The translations under genes were made by a program, and so were the position numbers. Positions 25,156-37,291 of a DNA stretch of 64,000 nt are shown piece after piece (position 1 is the stretch's first letter; every line of letters starts with the position of its first letter). This DNA is from Fasciolopsis buskii. Taxonomy: Eukaryota; Platyhelminthes; Trematoda; Plagiorchiida; Fasciolidae. The stretch spans positions 109,789-173,788 of the forward strand of contig LUCM01004636.1 of the NCBI GenBank assembly GCA_008360955.1, written 5' to 3'. The notes beneath the pieces are model-generated. The model made no database searches. It was not told the origin of the DNA and worked only from the letters and a program-made list of their open reading frames with translations.

Positions 25156-25522
25156 TCTCTCCAATCCAGACGCAATTCACGGGATGAAAACGATCGGCTA
25201 TAGACGGTTACAGGCATAACAGAAGAAGTAAAAACTGCCCGATCCCAGTGATCCACGGGCTATATTTTAAAAGCATCTTTGGTTGACATTGTTACTGTAG
25301 GTTCACGGATAAATTACAGTTCACCTAATTACTGACCTGTTCGTTTCCAAACCACGAAACTGTCAACTGTAACATGGGAGACGGAAGTATATTATCGATA
25401 AGGATAAGTAGATTGCCTAGGTTGAATCGAACGGGTTGTGACGTGTCATAAAAAAATGACGGTCCTTTGATGTGCTTATACAAGCAATTTTTCAAAATTC
25501 GGTAACAGCGTGTGTACTTGGG

Positions 25523-25557
25523 CCAACGTTTCAGATACCGTGGACCGTAATCCTCAA
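25523..25557 (-). repeat. Hairpin/GAAACGTTGG motif copy
   Basis: On the minus strand TTGAGGATTACGG is followed by CCACGGTATCTGAAACGTTGG. This matches the unit of the 11131-11297 inverted repeat: a TTGAG start, a hairpin around CCACGGT, then GAAACGTYGG. The flanks differ, so it is an older or different subfamily. The hammerhead core CUGANGA is absent. Confidence 0.5.
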
Positions 25558-25683
25558 TGCACCTTTTTCGATCCAATGATGCTTGCCAGTAGCCATGACC
25601 TAATTGATTTCACATTGCAATGTGCGATTGGTTCCAAAATGTTCTTCTGTCGGCATATGGCTGAGTCCGTTTGTGAGTGCGCC

Positions 25684-25699
25684 TGTGTGTATGTATGTA

Positions 25700-25731
<32 letters not shown>

Positions 25732-25732
25732 G
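25684..25732. repeat. (TATG)n and (TG)n microsatellite
   Basis: About four TATG units followed by a TG run. It is compound and strand-asymmetric, with no associated element recognised. Confidence 0.9.
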
Positions 25733-26135
25733 ATGTGAACGAGTAAGTGAGTCGGTGTCAGCTTCATTAAGCTAGGATGTAGAGGAACAAAACATACGAT
25801 TTCTGTTCTTATTGTCAACGCCAGATGAAACTGATAATGTATTGCGATTGTCAGTGTGGTTTTCCCCTGACGATGATAGACCGGCCCAAATGCTGGAAAA
25901 TTCTACCCTGTCGTTCCAGTTGATGGATCCCGGATGGGCAACGATTTTCATCCTTTCTCCGTACAAGCGTTTAATATAGGTTCGGAATCCATGTTAAAGC
26001 ACTTTGTTTTGTCACAACTCATTGCTTGGCTTTCAGCTATACCGTGAAATGTTCTGTTTGAGTCCCGTTCCAGCATTGACAAATCCGTTTGATACCATTT
26101 ACCTCATAGCTACTGCCAAGGAATATTTGAGTAAA

Positions 26136-26205
26136 AGATCTACCTTGTAAAGGTTACCCACGGTAGTCAAGGCGTCGCTCAACGGCGTCTCCTATTAGCA
26201 ACGCT
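26136..26205 (+). repeat. Hairpin motif copy related to the 11.1-11.3 kb inverted repeat
   Basis: AGATCTACCTTG, a central CCCACGGTAGTC and then AAGGCGTCGC match, in the same order, the right arm at 11212-11256. That arm has AGATTTACCTTG, CCCACGGTAGTC and GAAACGTCGGC. The GAAAC has decayed to CAAGG. It abuts the (CA)n tract and the minus-strand SINE that follow. Confidence 0.55.
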
Positions 26206-26210
26206 GGAGA

Positions 26211-26211
26211 T

Positions 26212-26239
<28 letters not shown>
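26211..26239. repeat. (CA)n microsatellite, probable SINE tail
   Basis: Uninterrupted CA run. On the minus strand it is the (GT)n tract that follows CCTCATTAGT at the end of the adjacent SINE. Confidence 0.9.
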
Positions 26240-26242
<3 letters not shown>

Positions 26243-26475
26243 TGAGGATTATCATTTGGGGTATCAGCCCTCGATTCCGCAAGAACAAATTACACGTTAC
26301 TATGCGCCACTGACTGTCCTTCTGACCACGTCTTCCATATAAAAAGCTCCAACTCATTCCAGTTATTTTGGACTCAGATGCAATCGACTCAGTTCTCTCT
26401 TTCGTTTGTGCCGGGTTTGAACCCATGAATTTCATCAAGAAGGCATACGCGTACCCATTGATCTACCAGCCATTG
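26240..26475 (-). mobile_element. tRNA-derived SINE with (GT)n tail
   Basis: On the minus strand the head has an A box-like TGGTAGATCAATGGGTACGC (26449-26468) and a strong B box GGGTTCAAACCC (26413-26424), with tRNA-like spacing. The body runs about 170 bases to CCTCATTAGT and a (GT)n tract. The same 3' end precedes the TA tract at 18863. The total of about 235 bases is usual for a SINE. It is not a functional tRNA because the anticodon arm does not pair. Confidence 0.6.
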
Positions 26476-26479
26476 TTCA

Positions 26480-27300
26480 AGCTAAACAGAATCATTGATT
26501 TGAGATTTTCAGAGATCGTCCATAATAAAAGTATGCGTTGCCTGCACATGCTGTTCGTAATTGGCATAATCTCGAATTCGATCGAGATGAGGGTTGTTCG
26601 TGTAAAGTGCGAAATCATGAACCTACTTTGCCTTGTTTCCTTTGTATCTCAAAGGCTTCTTTTATCCGTCCATAAGTGTTAGTATCACAATCCCCCTGGT
26701 AGCCTTTAGGGAGCCTATTCCTTCGCTGGGTCGAGCCGCGTGTCACTCATCCGAAAATTTGAACTTTGACAAGTATAAAACCATTACGTGACCTGGCTAT
26801 TTGGAGCTGTGAGTAGTTGTGTTAACGTCGTTCGCCTGAACGCATTCAGCAACGAGTCGGATCGATGTTGGTTTGCATTGTAGTTGATTGACCTACGTGC
26901 GCTGTTCCTGTTGAAGTTAGTTTTTATGTAAATGTCATTCCATATTGATTTTTTGTTTAGACAGTGATTCCAGACTTGATTTCTCTTAATTGTGTCAACG
27001 CTGAGTCTAGCCATAAATCAATGCGAAATTCACTATTGGTTTATGGGGAACAGCACTTTTGGATAACCAGACTTTTGGATTCCTAGGCACTGTCTTAGGC
27101 GTTTTCTACCGTGGCAAATGGCAGACTGACGCAGGATGATTAAAAATGTCGGTGTCAAGGTTGCCATCACCGGGTCAACTTCTAACAACCGAGATAAGCA
27201 TATAATTGATTCTCGGGTGACGGTCTACCTATAGCTATTGGATTTTAACTAATGTGTGCGCAATTATGCCTTAGTGTTTGTGTTTTGTATTTCATCGTAT
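26480..27300. other. No recognisable gene
   Basis: Frames on both strands are short and without domain signatures. Nothing could be supported. Confidence 0.4.
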
Positions 27301-27309
27301 GATGGTGGA

Positions 27310-27600
27310 GGGAATTTCATCTCCGTTTGGTACTGGTTGGTAAGTAACTAGCCATTGTGTCTGTGGGAAGTTTATCCATCGGCGATGTTAAATTTGTAGA
27401 ATTCATCGAACTGTGGAAAGTATTTGATCTCGGTGCGATTCGAATACATGGAAGGACGCAATGCACGCATCTGTACCATTGAGCTATAAGGCCACGCCGA
27501 GCGGAGTTCCAACAGCTTTCCAACATTATTGCAATTAAGGCACTGCAGCAGAGTAAAAGCGATTTGCGGTGAAAAACAATACCCGAGTATACTTGTCGTC
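27310..27600 (-). mobile_element. tRNA-derived SINE or tRNA-like repeat
   Basis: On the minus strand TATAGCTCAATGGTACAGATGC (27467-27488) is an excellent A box, close to the ancestral TAGCTCAGTGGTAGAGC. ATTCGAATCGC (27437-27447) is a decayed B box. The anticodon and T stems do not pair, so the copy is not a functional tRNA. Flanking sequence on both sides looks repeat-like, but the borders given are approximate. It sits directly downstream of RTE relic A. Confidence 0.5.
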
Positions 27601-27604
27601 GTAG

Positions 27605-28810
27605 TCAATGGTGCTGTGGCAAAGACTGCCGATGGGAACAGCTGGAGCTGTTTAAATAACTACTCTTGCCAGCGACATGCTCTATGTCATAATCTCTGTA
27701 CCCTAGAAGGAGTTCAACTCCACAGTCTAAAAGGTCAGATAAAGCGTTCTGTAGAACATCCACCATGACAAAATTGAAAAGAAATGGATATAGGGCAGCT
27801 CTGTCGTACTCCACTGGAAACGATGAAGAGTGGCAAAAACTGGTCATAAGCCCTAACCCGACCTAACGTAGGACCGTACAACTCTCTGAAAACTGAAACA
27901 CTCCTCAGGTAGTCCGTTTCTCAACAAACAGTGTCAAAGTGCAGACCTATCAACAGAGTCAAAAGCCGCGCAAATATTCAAGAACGCGAAGATCGTTGGT
28001 CTTTAGAAAGTAGAACAGTGCCCTAACACTAGTCGGAGAGCAAAGATTTGATCGACGCATCCACGACCAGCGCGAAACCCAACCTGTTCATCACGAGTTT
28101 GCACTTCACACGTGTTGTACAACCTGTTGAGAATGACGAACCCAAGTGGCTTAGACGCTATTGGGATTAAGCTAGTAAGCTTATGGTTAGTGCAGTCACT
28201 GCGCAAGCCCTTTGCGGAGGTGAGGACAACCATTCAATCACCCATTAGGAGGGGACCTTCCAGATCTTCGAGAACAAAACTCGAATTTCTCTGACCAATG
28301 CCATTCCTCCATCCTTAAATGAAGCTAGAGAAAGCCTATCGGAACCCGACGCTTAAGACTCGCATTTCCCTGAGGATCTCCGCCTTAGTTGGTGGGTCTG
28401 TTGCAACGGGCCATCTGAATAATGGCGGGAGGGCTGATGCTGAGGGCTAACTAAACTATCCAGCGTACAAGACGGCGCTGTCAACTGTGGATAGGCGAAC
28501 CGTCAGCTTCACGGATCTTTTCGCTCACATCCAATGCTTTCGCGTCGGTAGCTTGGATGAGGTGTAATAGACTGCGGGGACTTCCCATGGCGGCAGCACG
28601 TTCAATCGCCAATGCTTGTCGAGACCAACAGATCTTGCGGTCCCTAGGCAAGCTCGCACCGATTCTCGTTATGAGCCATGCCCCATTATTATTGCTACCA
28701 GCCGGGATGGACTGGCGTGCGTCAAGAGTGCGCGCAGATAGTGTCTCGTCGACAAGATGTGATAGTGCGGCGTTACTCCGTGAGTACAGGGAGACTCCCA
28801 AATTGACGAA
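27605..28810 (-). pseudogene. RTE-like retrotransposon relic (copy A)
   Basis: Minus-strand frames give, in order, three blocks. The first is a pre-RT block (28801-28481) containing LVDETLSARTLDARQSIPAG and ending EADGSPIHS. The second is an RT fingers/palm block (28233-28003) with LIPIASKPLGFVILNRL, EQVGFRAGRGCVDQIFALR and, in a shifted frame just after, AAFDSVDR. The third is a palm block (27847-27605) with FLFNFVMVDVLQNALSDLL. The catalytic YADD position reads HVAG, so the enzyme is dead. Stops and frameshifts separate the blocks. The C-terminal part seen in copies B, C and D is missing; a SINE-like repeat lies where it would be. Confidence 0.75.
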
Positions 28811-28829
28811 ATGTACTTCTAAGGGCTGA

Positions 28830-29585
28830 TCAGTAAGACTGCATCAACAAAGCGTTTATACTGACCGAAATAACCAACACGACGACCGCAAGCTCTGACG
28901 AAACAGAGGCCGACCATGTAGCTCGAGAAATAGGCTATTTGAATGACCACATGTTTGAACAGTCTCACTATGCTACTAGGCGTGTATTCCGTTGGTTCTA
29001 TATTCAAGTTCTAGCACTGCTGAATGCTTGTTCTTGGTTTAACCCAGACTAGGATCACGTGCTCTGCATCCACTGCATCGCCGAATGACCACGCACCATA
29101 TGAATACACGCGCGCGTGATTGGCATTGAACAATCCATCATGTGACCGATTTGCCAGACTGGACACAAAGAAATCCTGGTCTGATTAGATCTACTGAGTC
29201 TACCAAAATCAGATGGTCTCATTAGATCACATTATTCACAAATATAGTGATCAGCCAAGAGATCACAATTATTGCTAGTGCCCCGGGACAGGACTATTAT
29301 TCCATCGCCTGTTGCCACATCGTCACTTGTCACCACCATCTAAGTACGTTCATCTACCTTACATGTTTTGTATTGCAACACAGCACCCAGCCAGGTAGAC
29401 TCTCAGCTACAGTTGACTGAACCAAAGCTAGTCCATACTTAAATCCGGACAAAGCCATTTCTTTTTTCTACGTAGATTTCTCTTTTCGCTTCGATTCAAA
29501 TGTCCCATGACCGGGTATTCGTTGAAACAAGGATTTTCGATTAAATTCACACTAGGTTGTGAATTCACGTTACTTGGTGACACTG
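28830..29585. other. No recognisable gene
   Basis: The minus-strand frame 28819-29007 may be residual 5' sequence of RTE copy A, but I could not match it to the endonuclease or linker. The rest shows nothing recognisable. Confidence 0.4.
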
Positions 29586-29588
29586 TTT

Positions 29589-29589
<1 letters not shown>

Positions 29590-29628
<39 letters not shown>
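29590..29628. repeat. (CA)n microsatellite
   Basis: Uninterrupted run of about 39 bases between two minus-strand RTE relics. Confidence 0.95.
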
Positions 29629-29630
<2 letters not shown>

Positions 29631-30234
29631 TGAGCAACTCAGATCATGGGTTTTAAAAGCAATCCTGGGCGGATAAACGATGGCTAGATTCTAGCAAATT
29701 ACCGCCAGCGGTCACTGCACTGTGCCCAGAGGCTACTAAACCAGAGGTCGGTAAATAACAAAAATTCGGTAGAGACAAATAGTTTTGGAGATCACATCCA
29801 TCCGTAGCAACCATTAGGGGTTTTATTCCACATCCAGTCATTTTTCCCCAGATAATTCATTTTGTTTTATTCCTGTTCCCATGTGAACACGTCCGGAGCT
29901 TCTTTTACATTTCTGTTATACGGTCCATGCGTTCAAGCCAGCAAGTCATTTTCATGCGGGTGCATTCACAATGAATCCGATATGTGCGTACGTGTAGGCC
30001 AAGAATCACGTAGTCACGACATAAGCTATGACGGAAGATAAAGTGCTTAAGGCTGATGCATTTTGGACTGAGTGATATCACGGATCAATATGGCACGCAA
30101 AACAGTATAAACGTCAGGCACTCAGTTCAGTTTGGACAACAATTATACTTGCGAAAAAATACTCCGGCTATGGTTGCTACCACACAGCTTCATCTGCTCA
30201 GGCAGAAAAAAGAACGGGGAATAATGAAAGATCG

Positions 30235-31560
30235 ACTGAATGCAAGAACACCATGGACTGTATCACCGACCCATATCTTACACTATCTCCAGCTATTGCT
30301 TCAGGGGTACTCATGGATTCCAACGTGGTAGTCTAAGAGCAACTACACGAGCCAGTCTACTGGATAAAGCTCCCATATTTTTTTCCAGTCTTATCAACCG
30401 ACCACATCGGATCATCCTCCAACCATTACCTGCCTCTCACAGCCGCATGCAACGAGGCAGTGGTTCTATGGCCATGCGTTCAACATGCCCCGACCAACAT
30501 AGCCTATTCCGATTCATTGCCTATTCTGCGAACTGGGTCTTAAGATCCAGTACCTCACGACTAATTCCTGAGCTATTCATAAAGTTCTCCCGTCATATTC
30601 TATCAACACCACGAACACAACGGTAGTCAAACACCAAAAGTCCTCGCAGGTCTACTGCTCTCAATGCCCATTTTTCGGAACCGTAGACCAATAACTATCT
30701 CACTGGTACCATGTATACTCCACCTTCGAATCGATAACCGAATATCACGCCAATGCCACATGTGCCTCAGATTAGCAAATCCCAATCCACACTTCTGTAT
30801 ACGTGAAGACACTTTATCCGATATACAAACACCAGGTGAGATACAACTACCCAAAGAACCAAAGCTGTCCACCTCACCCACTTGCTCCCCTGCAAGAACA
30901 ACGTTCGATCTCGAACAAGTCCTGTAACAGCATTTTACCCTTTGAAGGTGTCAAATGCATCCCAAACATACCTACACTATTGTTCAGACGGTCGAGAAAA
31001 ACCTGCAACTTACTTGAATCGCTACTCAGTAGCACAACTTCCTTCGCATATTCAAAGTAGGACAGGTTCCTGTCTCATCAAGCATCAATATCACCATTCT
31101 CACGTGAGGATAGTGCTATCCCCATAGTCATCTCAATAACGAAGTTAAATAAGAAGGCTGGAACGGGCAACCCTGACCAAAACCACTTCTCTTGGTCAAT
31201 TCGGGTGAAACATCACCACAAGCGTGAATTCGCTTTCGGCTGTTCGCATAAAGAGATTGGATGAGTGAACTAAATTTGTCTGGCGCACTCTTCAAAGGGA
31301 GGCAGTGCCACACAGTTACATGTCCACTGAGTCGAACATCACTTTGTTTATGTGCTGATGTTTTAAGATCTGTCGGAAAGTGGAAATTTGTTCAGTACTA
31401 CTCCGATCGTGTCAAAAACCTTTCGCAAGTGCTAGGTAATCGGTGGAGGACAATGCTCGCGAGCACTTTGGATGCGATAATTACTTATTTCTTTCCTCTA
31501 TGGTCTTCACATAAAGATCTATCACTTTTTTTGTAAATCGGCATAATTACCGTTCCACAC
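30235..31560 (-). pseudogene. RTE-like retrotransposon relic (copy B)
   Basis: Minus strand, across several frames. Near 31545-31440 there is a fingers block with VIMPIYKKSDRSLCEDHRGK and IASKVLASIVLHRL. At 31313-31128 comes LIQSLYANSRKRIHACGDVS, then SGFGQGCPF. At 31060-30950 the palm reads FEYAKEVVLL, where the YADD box has become YAKE, then GMHLTPSKGKMLLQD. At 30881-30627 comes LGSCISPGVCISDKVSSRIQ, then ANLRHMWHWRDIRLSIR. The tail (30560-30240) keeps NRLCWSGHVERM and a decayed W.PxxPLKQ block. It is more complete than copies A, C and D and includes the C terminus, but it is inactivated at the catalytic aspartates and by many stops. Confidence 0.78.
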
Positions 31561-31564
31561 GAGT

Positions 31565-34500
31565 ACTTTGGAATCCCTTTGCTTTCGCAGTTTGATCCAA
31601 GAACGTCAGAGACTACCGGTTTCAATAGAGCACTGCTTGGTCATATTTCATTTCATATATCGGACAGCAGGTTTTGTTGGAACTAGAGATTTTGTCGTGT
31701 TCCACAAATTTATGATTAACAATACGACTTTTTGAACCTGGTAATATAAGATCAAATGTCGGAACACCGTTCCGCATAGCATCGCAGCTCCGATTGTAGA
31801 ACGTATGGGTTGCAACTGAGTGGTTTCGGTCCATGCGTGGGTTGAAATCCCACTGGGGTCGAAGACTTTTCAGACTTGGTTCAGCCCTAATTTTGTTAGA
31901 AATTTGAAAACCAAACTCCCAAAATCATTTTCACGAGTAACTTCAGTAAGACAAGTAAGTCATTGTACTGATGTGAAAGTTAAAACCAATAATCACCGCA
32001 AAATGAAAACCAAGCTCCTATTGAGTGGGCGTAGAATTTAAAATGCATATTTTTAAAATGGTTAATTTTTCTATGGAAAAAATCTGAAGTAGCCAGTGAC
32101 AAGTCTCTTATCCAATTTAATCGACAACTCTTTCCTGTCATAAACAAGCGTCCATTTGTTCGTGAAAAAATCAATAAGATGTCAATTTACAACCTTAGTG
32201 AAACCGAATGCGTTTGTCTGGCAAAGAGTTCCAAGTCAAGAGGGTGCATTGCAAAAATATTTTGAATTGAATCAATGTATGCATAAAAAAACTGTTTTCC
32301 GGTCACCGAGTCCTCGACAGATCTAACTAATGGATTTGATGAAACTGTCCGAATTTGACTGAACAAACTGGAATTGAGTAAATATACATTCCTGTCCTAT
32401 CTGGCGGCGGCCAGACGGCCGACTTCACTGCTTTCCACTCAAAAGGTAGCGAGCTCAAATCATTCCATCTCTGATCATCTTTATTTGGCAACTCTTTTTT
32501 GGAAGAGACTTCCAGCTTGAAAAACGATAGAAATTATGGTTCCACCAGCAAAGGAAGTAGAACGATAAGACAGGAAAAGAGCTAAACTAGGCAGAAACCT
32601 CGGAATCTCATCGTTTCTGGGAGCATGACCAATCTCTCCCCTAGTCAGTGTCTGTCATAGTCGTGGCCTGAGTAAAAAATGGGCTTCCTGAATAGGACCA
32701 CTTGAGCACCGTATCCACATAGGCGACCCAGTCAACACGATCAGATTTCAAGCTGCTTAAGAATAAACAGTTTTCTCTCTGTTTATAATGTACATTATAG
32801 AAACGTAAACAATCTACCGAATGAAATTGTATGGGTTGACGAAAATACCAAATAGTAGACTTATATGGGGACATTAGGTCACCCAAACCTCTGGTACTGT
32901 TTTACTGATGAACGTCCAATATGTATACACTCAGTAATATCCCAAAAGCTCGGTAAACCTTCGTTGACGATATCATTCTCTCAGCATCAGCCTCTGTTTA
33001 GCTTCATCACTAAAAGATTTTCTGAAACTTCGTTGTGTGGAATTCTGACAAGCTTAAATTTGCAAGGTCCTTCGTAGTCTTGACGAACGAAAATGATAAA
33101 TTCGTTAGCCCTAGTTCGGTTTATAAATTCGTGAAAATTTCACGTTTTTTTCTCAGAAACGAAGCTAAATCTATCACTTGGAGAATGGCGTAGTAACAAC
33201 ACAGAGGCAATCTTGCCCGGTATTTACGAATCGGAACTAAAGCATTTCACTGCAAAGATGCTCCACGTCCTTCCCAAAAGTCTAGTCATTGTTAGGTAAA
33301 TGATTCACAAATCTCCAAAGTCCGGCAATGCAGAATTAGCGAAAGATATGACCACTGACAACGAAAAACAAAACTATAGGCACTTTGAGTTGACTGTCAT
33401 AAATAGATGCAAACAAGTTTTGAATACACCAAACTGAATTTTTCATAATCCAATTTGGATATCTTGCCCACCAGTCTGTAGTTTCGTTTCCGGAAATTTG
33501 AGAAGAAACATTAAATTATGGAGTCCAAACGAATATGAATTGTCTACTGCAAATTACACATAAACTTGTCCCATTAAAACTAGAACGATTTAGTTTCACT
33601 CAGGCAGCTTCCGCTGCGTTTGATTTGTCATTTTTCGGTCATTCGAACAGTGCATTTTGATTCTGTACATTCAGCTGTCTTTTGTAAATAAGAAAAATTT
33701 TATACTGAGGAACGGTTCATTCTGACGGTTAGAGAAGAGAGATGAATATGCGAATAGTTGCGTGATCTAAAACTTACGGGCCGTGATAGTTCTGATCGAG
33801 GTTCAGCAACAGGAATTCCCTTTTATCAAACTATCAAGTAATCTGACACGCGTAATGTGAGTGTGCTGTCGGAATGGCTAAGCCAAGTTACTGATTATTT
33901 AGCGCAAAAAGTGACTTTCCATTTGTTGTAATGACTCTTTGATATGGTTTATACACAACCAAATGTGTAATGTTTGGAGTTTGTTAAGGAGCTAGAAAAG
34001 CCCCATCTTCTGAACAACATTTTCACTGTAGAAAGACGATCGAAATTCAGCATACGTCTACCATTTGTGTCGTTGTCAGTCGACTGGGAAAAACAGTAAT
34101 AATATCTTCTGCAACAAAGCTGATTTATGCGCTATGTAAGAGAACACATTTGTGATAGCAAACATTCGAGGAGAAATGTATTTAGTTTTAGGTTACTTTT
34201 GATTTTTCTTTCCGCATATGGACCGCTGACTTGGTTACGAGGCTGTCTCGAATTTACCAAATTTGTTTACGCGACATCTGATTGCTCAATCTTCGTGAGA
34301 ATTTCTGTCGAAAGAGCGGTTTTGTTCAAATGGCATACTTGAGCCTAAGACAGAGGTGAATTCCCTGGAAAATCCAGTGGCCTGGACTCCTGTTAAAGAT
34401 CAATTAAGTGAGCATGAAAAAGTCCCGGACCATGGGTCAACCGAGAGCACGTGATCGCATAGATGTACGTACAAAATCACGTGGAACCAAAATGGTGACC

Positions 34501-36540
34501 GAAAGCGAAATTGGCTTTCTATACAAAAAACGGTATTAGTCTGTTTCTTGTGTGCATGCATTTATGTCCCTATACAGACAGGGGACATCAAGAGAATGAG
34601 ATCCAGTGAAAGAAAGAAAAAACAGGGGTGCGGAATGAAAAGAGTAGACGAGAATGCTTCATTTGCCTCTGGCGTGTCCATCTACTTGACCTTATCAGGA
34701 CAGTAACATGTGCAAGAGGGATGGTACAGTTGAAATCAGATCGAAACGCGTACATATGTGCTTGCTTGTCAAAGTGCAAGGATATCCGACGCCGGAATCC
34801 TTGATAGGTTATCCGGTTCGACTAGAAAAATCCGAGAGCTGATTGCTAATTGATCGGATGAATTGGAGACCCGGAAAGTACAATGGGAAATCACAAATCG
34901 ACTGTCTGGTCGGTTTAAAGTAGTTCACAATCATTCCAATGCTGCCTGACCAGAATTTTGTTTTCCCACCACTACCCGTCAAATTATTTTGAAGTGTATC
35001 TGAACTAAGCTTGCTTAATTTTTTTTGAGCTGAGGCAAATAAAACGTTTGAACAAAAAATTGGGTCTGGGAATTTGGCCTCGGACCACAAGAAATCACTG
35101 TAATCAGGTTTCACATTGGGTTTAGAATTCTTGACAACATTGTCTTGTCTGGCCTACCGGCAAACTACTACGTCATCAAGAATGTGGCAAGTTACTTACC
35201 TCTAACAAACCACGTTATACACACTAAGAGGTGATTAGTCCGAACAGACCAGTCGAAAACCTTTTAAATCTCACTGCGACTAAAGAACAATTACTTGCAA
35301 AGTATAGTTCCTCATGCCAGCTATTTGAGAGAACTATATGAGATTCTTTAATCCAATCTGTTGGTGACATAGGGAGTTGCGAATGGGTCAGTTCAGTTTC
35401 TGATGGTTGAATCCAATGCTCCCCTCGTCACTACAGCGAACAGACTAAAGATTTTGTTTGCCATGGCTACCCGAAGCAAAGGCAGAAGCGTCCTACAGCC
35501 AAGGTTTAACAGTTCTCGCAGATTGTGGCCTGACAGTTTCCAGCAAGAGTTCATATAAAAACATTCCTACGAAAATATGTGATACTCAAAATTTGGAAGT
35601 ATTCTAAAACGCTTATTTAGCTCCGATGATTTTACCGAATTAATAAGCTCAGGCTTCGGTCCGGTCGTAAAGTGTGCGTACTGTGCGGTCCGTTGTCATT
35701 TGGCTTGCAATTCTGAGGTTAGCAATTGCAATTGCCAATAGTGCCAGTGGTCTGTTTCGTTTATTGCTGCCTAACAGCAAATTACTGCTCCAAATGGTGC
35801 TGTCAAGTCAGTCAAATGAAAACAAATAAGCCCAATCGGTACAAAAAACTCGCTTGCATATGTACAGTTGAGACTGGAATTATTTGATCGGTTTTCTGGT
35901 TCACGATTTCATTGGCCCGCCTCGTTGGGCCCATTTCACCTGATTTAGTTCAGGCCGTTTGTGTGGCAGATCCGAACCAGCCATCCTGATTGGGTAGCGC
36001 AAATCGCGATATAAATTTCACAGTTTGAATATCGCAATCTTGATTTCCAACCATGCTGCTATCTTGGCTGGCTGCTGGTGGCCAATGGAATAACGCGGTT
36101 CCGGTCTGGTCTTGACGTCTGCGCTCGCCCCCTGACTGGCACCATGGGACTGCATCCATTCCCGCGTTCCGATAGCCAGTGAGACAGGTGTATCAGACTC
36201 AGACGCAACGTCGGTTACACTGCTATTCCGTCACGTCCATCAATTCATTTTCGATTCCCACTCGCGTACGAAGACAAAAGTGGGCATTATACCGCTTGAT
36301 TTCCAACAGTGACGGATAGCCCATCGAAAACGATAACGCCATCGACTGGGCCAAAACCAATCAGCCTATCGATCACACTACATTTAGCCTAGAAAAGAAG
36401 AGCGGTAACGGTGGTTAACCATGGTTTGAAGTCTGCTTTACTTCAAGCATCACGAATTGTTAGGACATACGGAACCTCTGATCGTTCACAAACCGAAATC
36501 CCAGCAGCGATAATGGGCCTGGCCTAGTCCGTTTTGGGGC
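31565..36540. other. Long gene-less stretch
   Basis: No gene or element could be supported. A B box-like GGGTTGAAATCCC occurs at 31839-31851 and a weaker one near 32445-32460, neither with a good A box. The GC-richer segment 35910-36240 looks repeat-like but I cannot name it. Confidence 0.45.
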
Positions 36541-36545
36541 ATACC

Positions 36546-36591
36546 TCTTTGTTTTACTTCATCTTGATGCTGTTTTAACTGATTACTGTAC
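36546..36591 (-). CDS. Candidate micro-exon, coiled-coil-like
   Basis: On the minus strand GATTGTTTTTTGTGGTCAG is a plausible acceptor. It is followed by 46 nt encoding YSNQLKQHQDEVKQR, then GAG and a GTATGC donor. The peptide is polar and coiled-coil-like. The frame is open beyond both borders (36486-36671), and a 46-nt open segment is weak evidence by itself. The family is unknown. Confidence 0.2.
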
Positions 36592-36758
36592 TGACCACAA
36601 AAAACAATCCTACTAAATACCTCACGCACTTGTAAAAGTGAGAGGGAAACAATGTACGAATACTTGTGCAAACCTGCGTTGCCAACTCTTACATTCGGGG
36701 TTAGTAATTTTCGTTGAGGTTCGTAACCGTTGCTGGTGGCCGTTGAAGAACACGATCA

Positions 36759-36761
<3 letters not shown>

Positions 36762-36796
<35 letters not shown>
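36762..36796. repeat. (CA)n microsatellite
   Basis: Uninterrupted run of about 35 bases. Confidence 0.95.
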
Positions 36797-36799
<3 letters not shown>

Positions 36800-37236
36800 T
36801 TTGTGGCTATATGTCCACACGCTCCACCACAGCAGAACGAGCGATCGATAGGGACTAACTCATGCACTATCCCCGATCTGGTCAGTTGCAAAAACAGAGC
36901 AAGTGATGCACATTTTATGTCAGACTGCTAGCACAACCTGAGTAATATTACTCACTTGCCTTCGTTACCCGAATCTACGTGGCAAAACCAGGTTTCTGAC
37001 TTGCACTTTTCTTTTTTTCAAACGAAATTTGTGATTTTTCACGGGCTTGAAATCAATCTGCGTTCGTTGATCTTGTCATGTTGAACTCAGTTCCTCGCCA
37101 CCGGAAAATAGCTGTCAAAAGAATCGAAAAGAATCGATTCGAAAGGATAACCTGGATTTGATCGTTACGTTAACCTTATACACTAACTTTCATCAGAACG
37201 AGCAGCACAAGTGGAGGGAATCTAAAAGGCAAAGTC

Positions 37237-37291
37237 TGTGTGTGTGCATTGTGTGTGTGTATGTGTGTACGTGTGTACATGTGTGTGTATG
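37237..37291. repeat. Imperfect (TG)n microsatellite
   Basis: TG units interrupted by TA, AC and CAT. Just downstream (37293-37338) a weak tRNA-like pair occurs, GGTCGAGAGG and TTGGGTTCG, too degraded to call. Confidence 0.8.

Noticed and set aside
31809..31855. tRNA-like stretch with a B box GGGTTGAAATCCC
   Set aside because: The putative A box is poor and the spacing is too short for a tRNA-like head.
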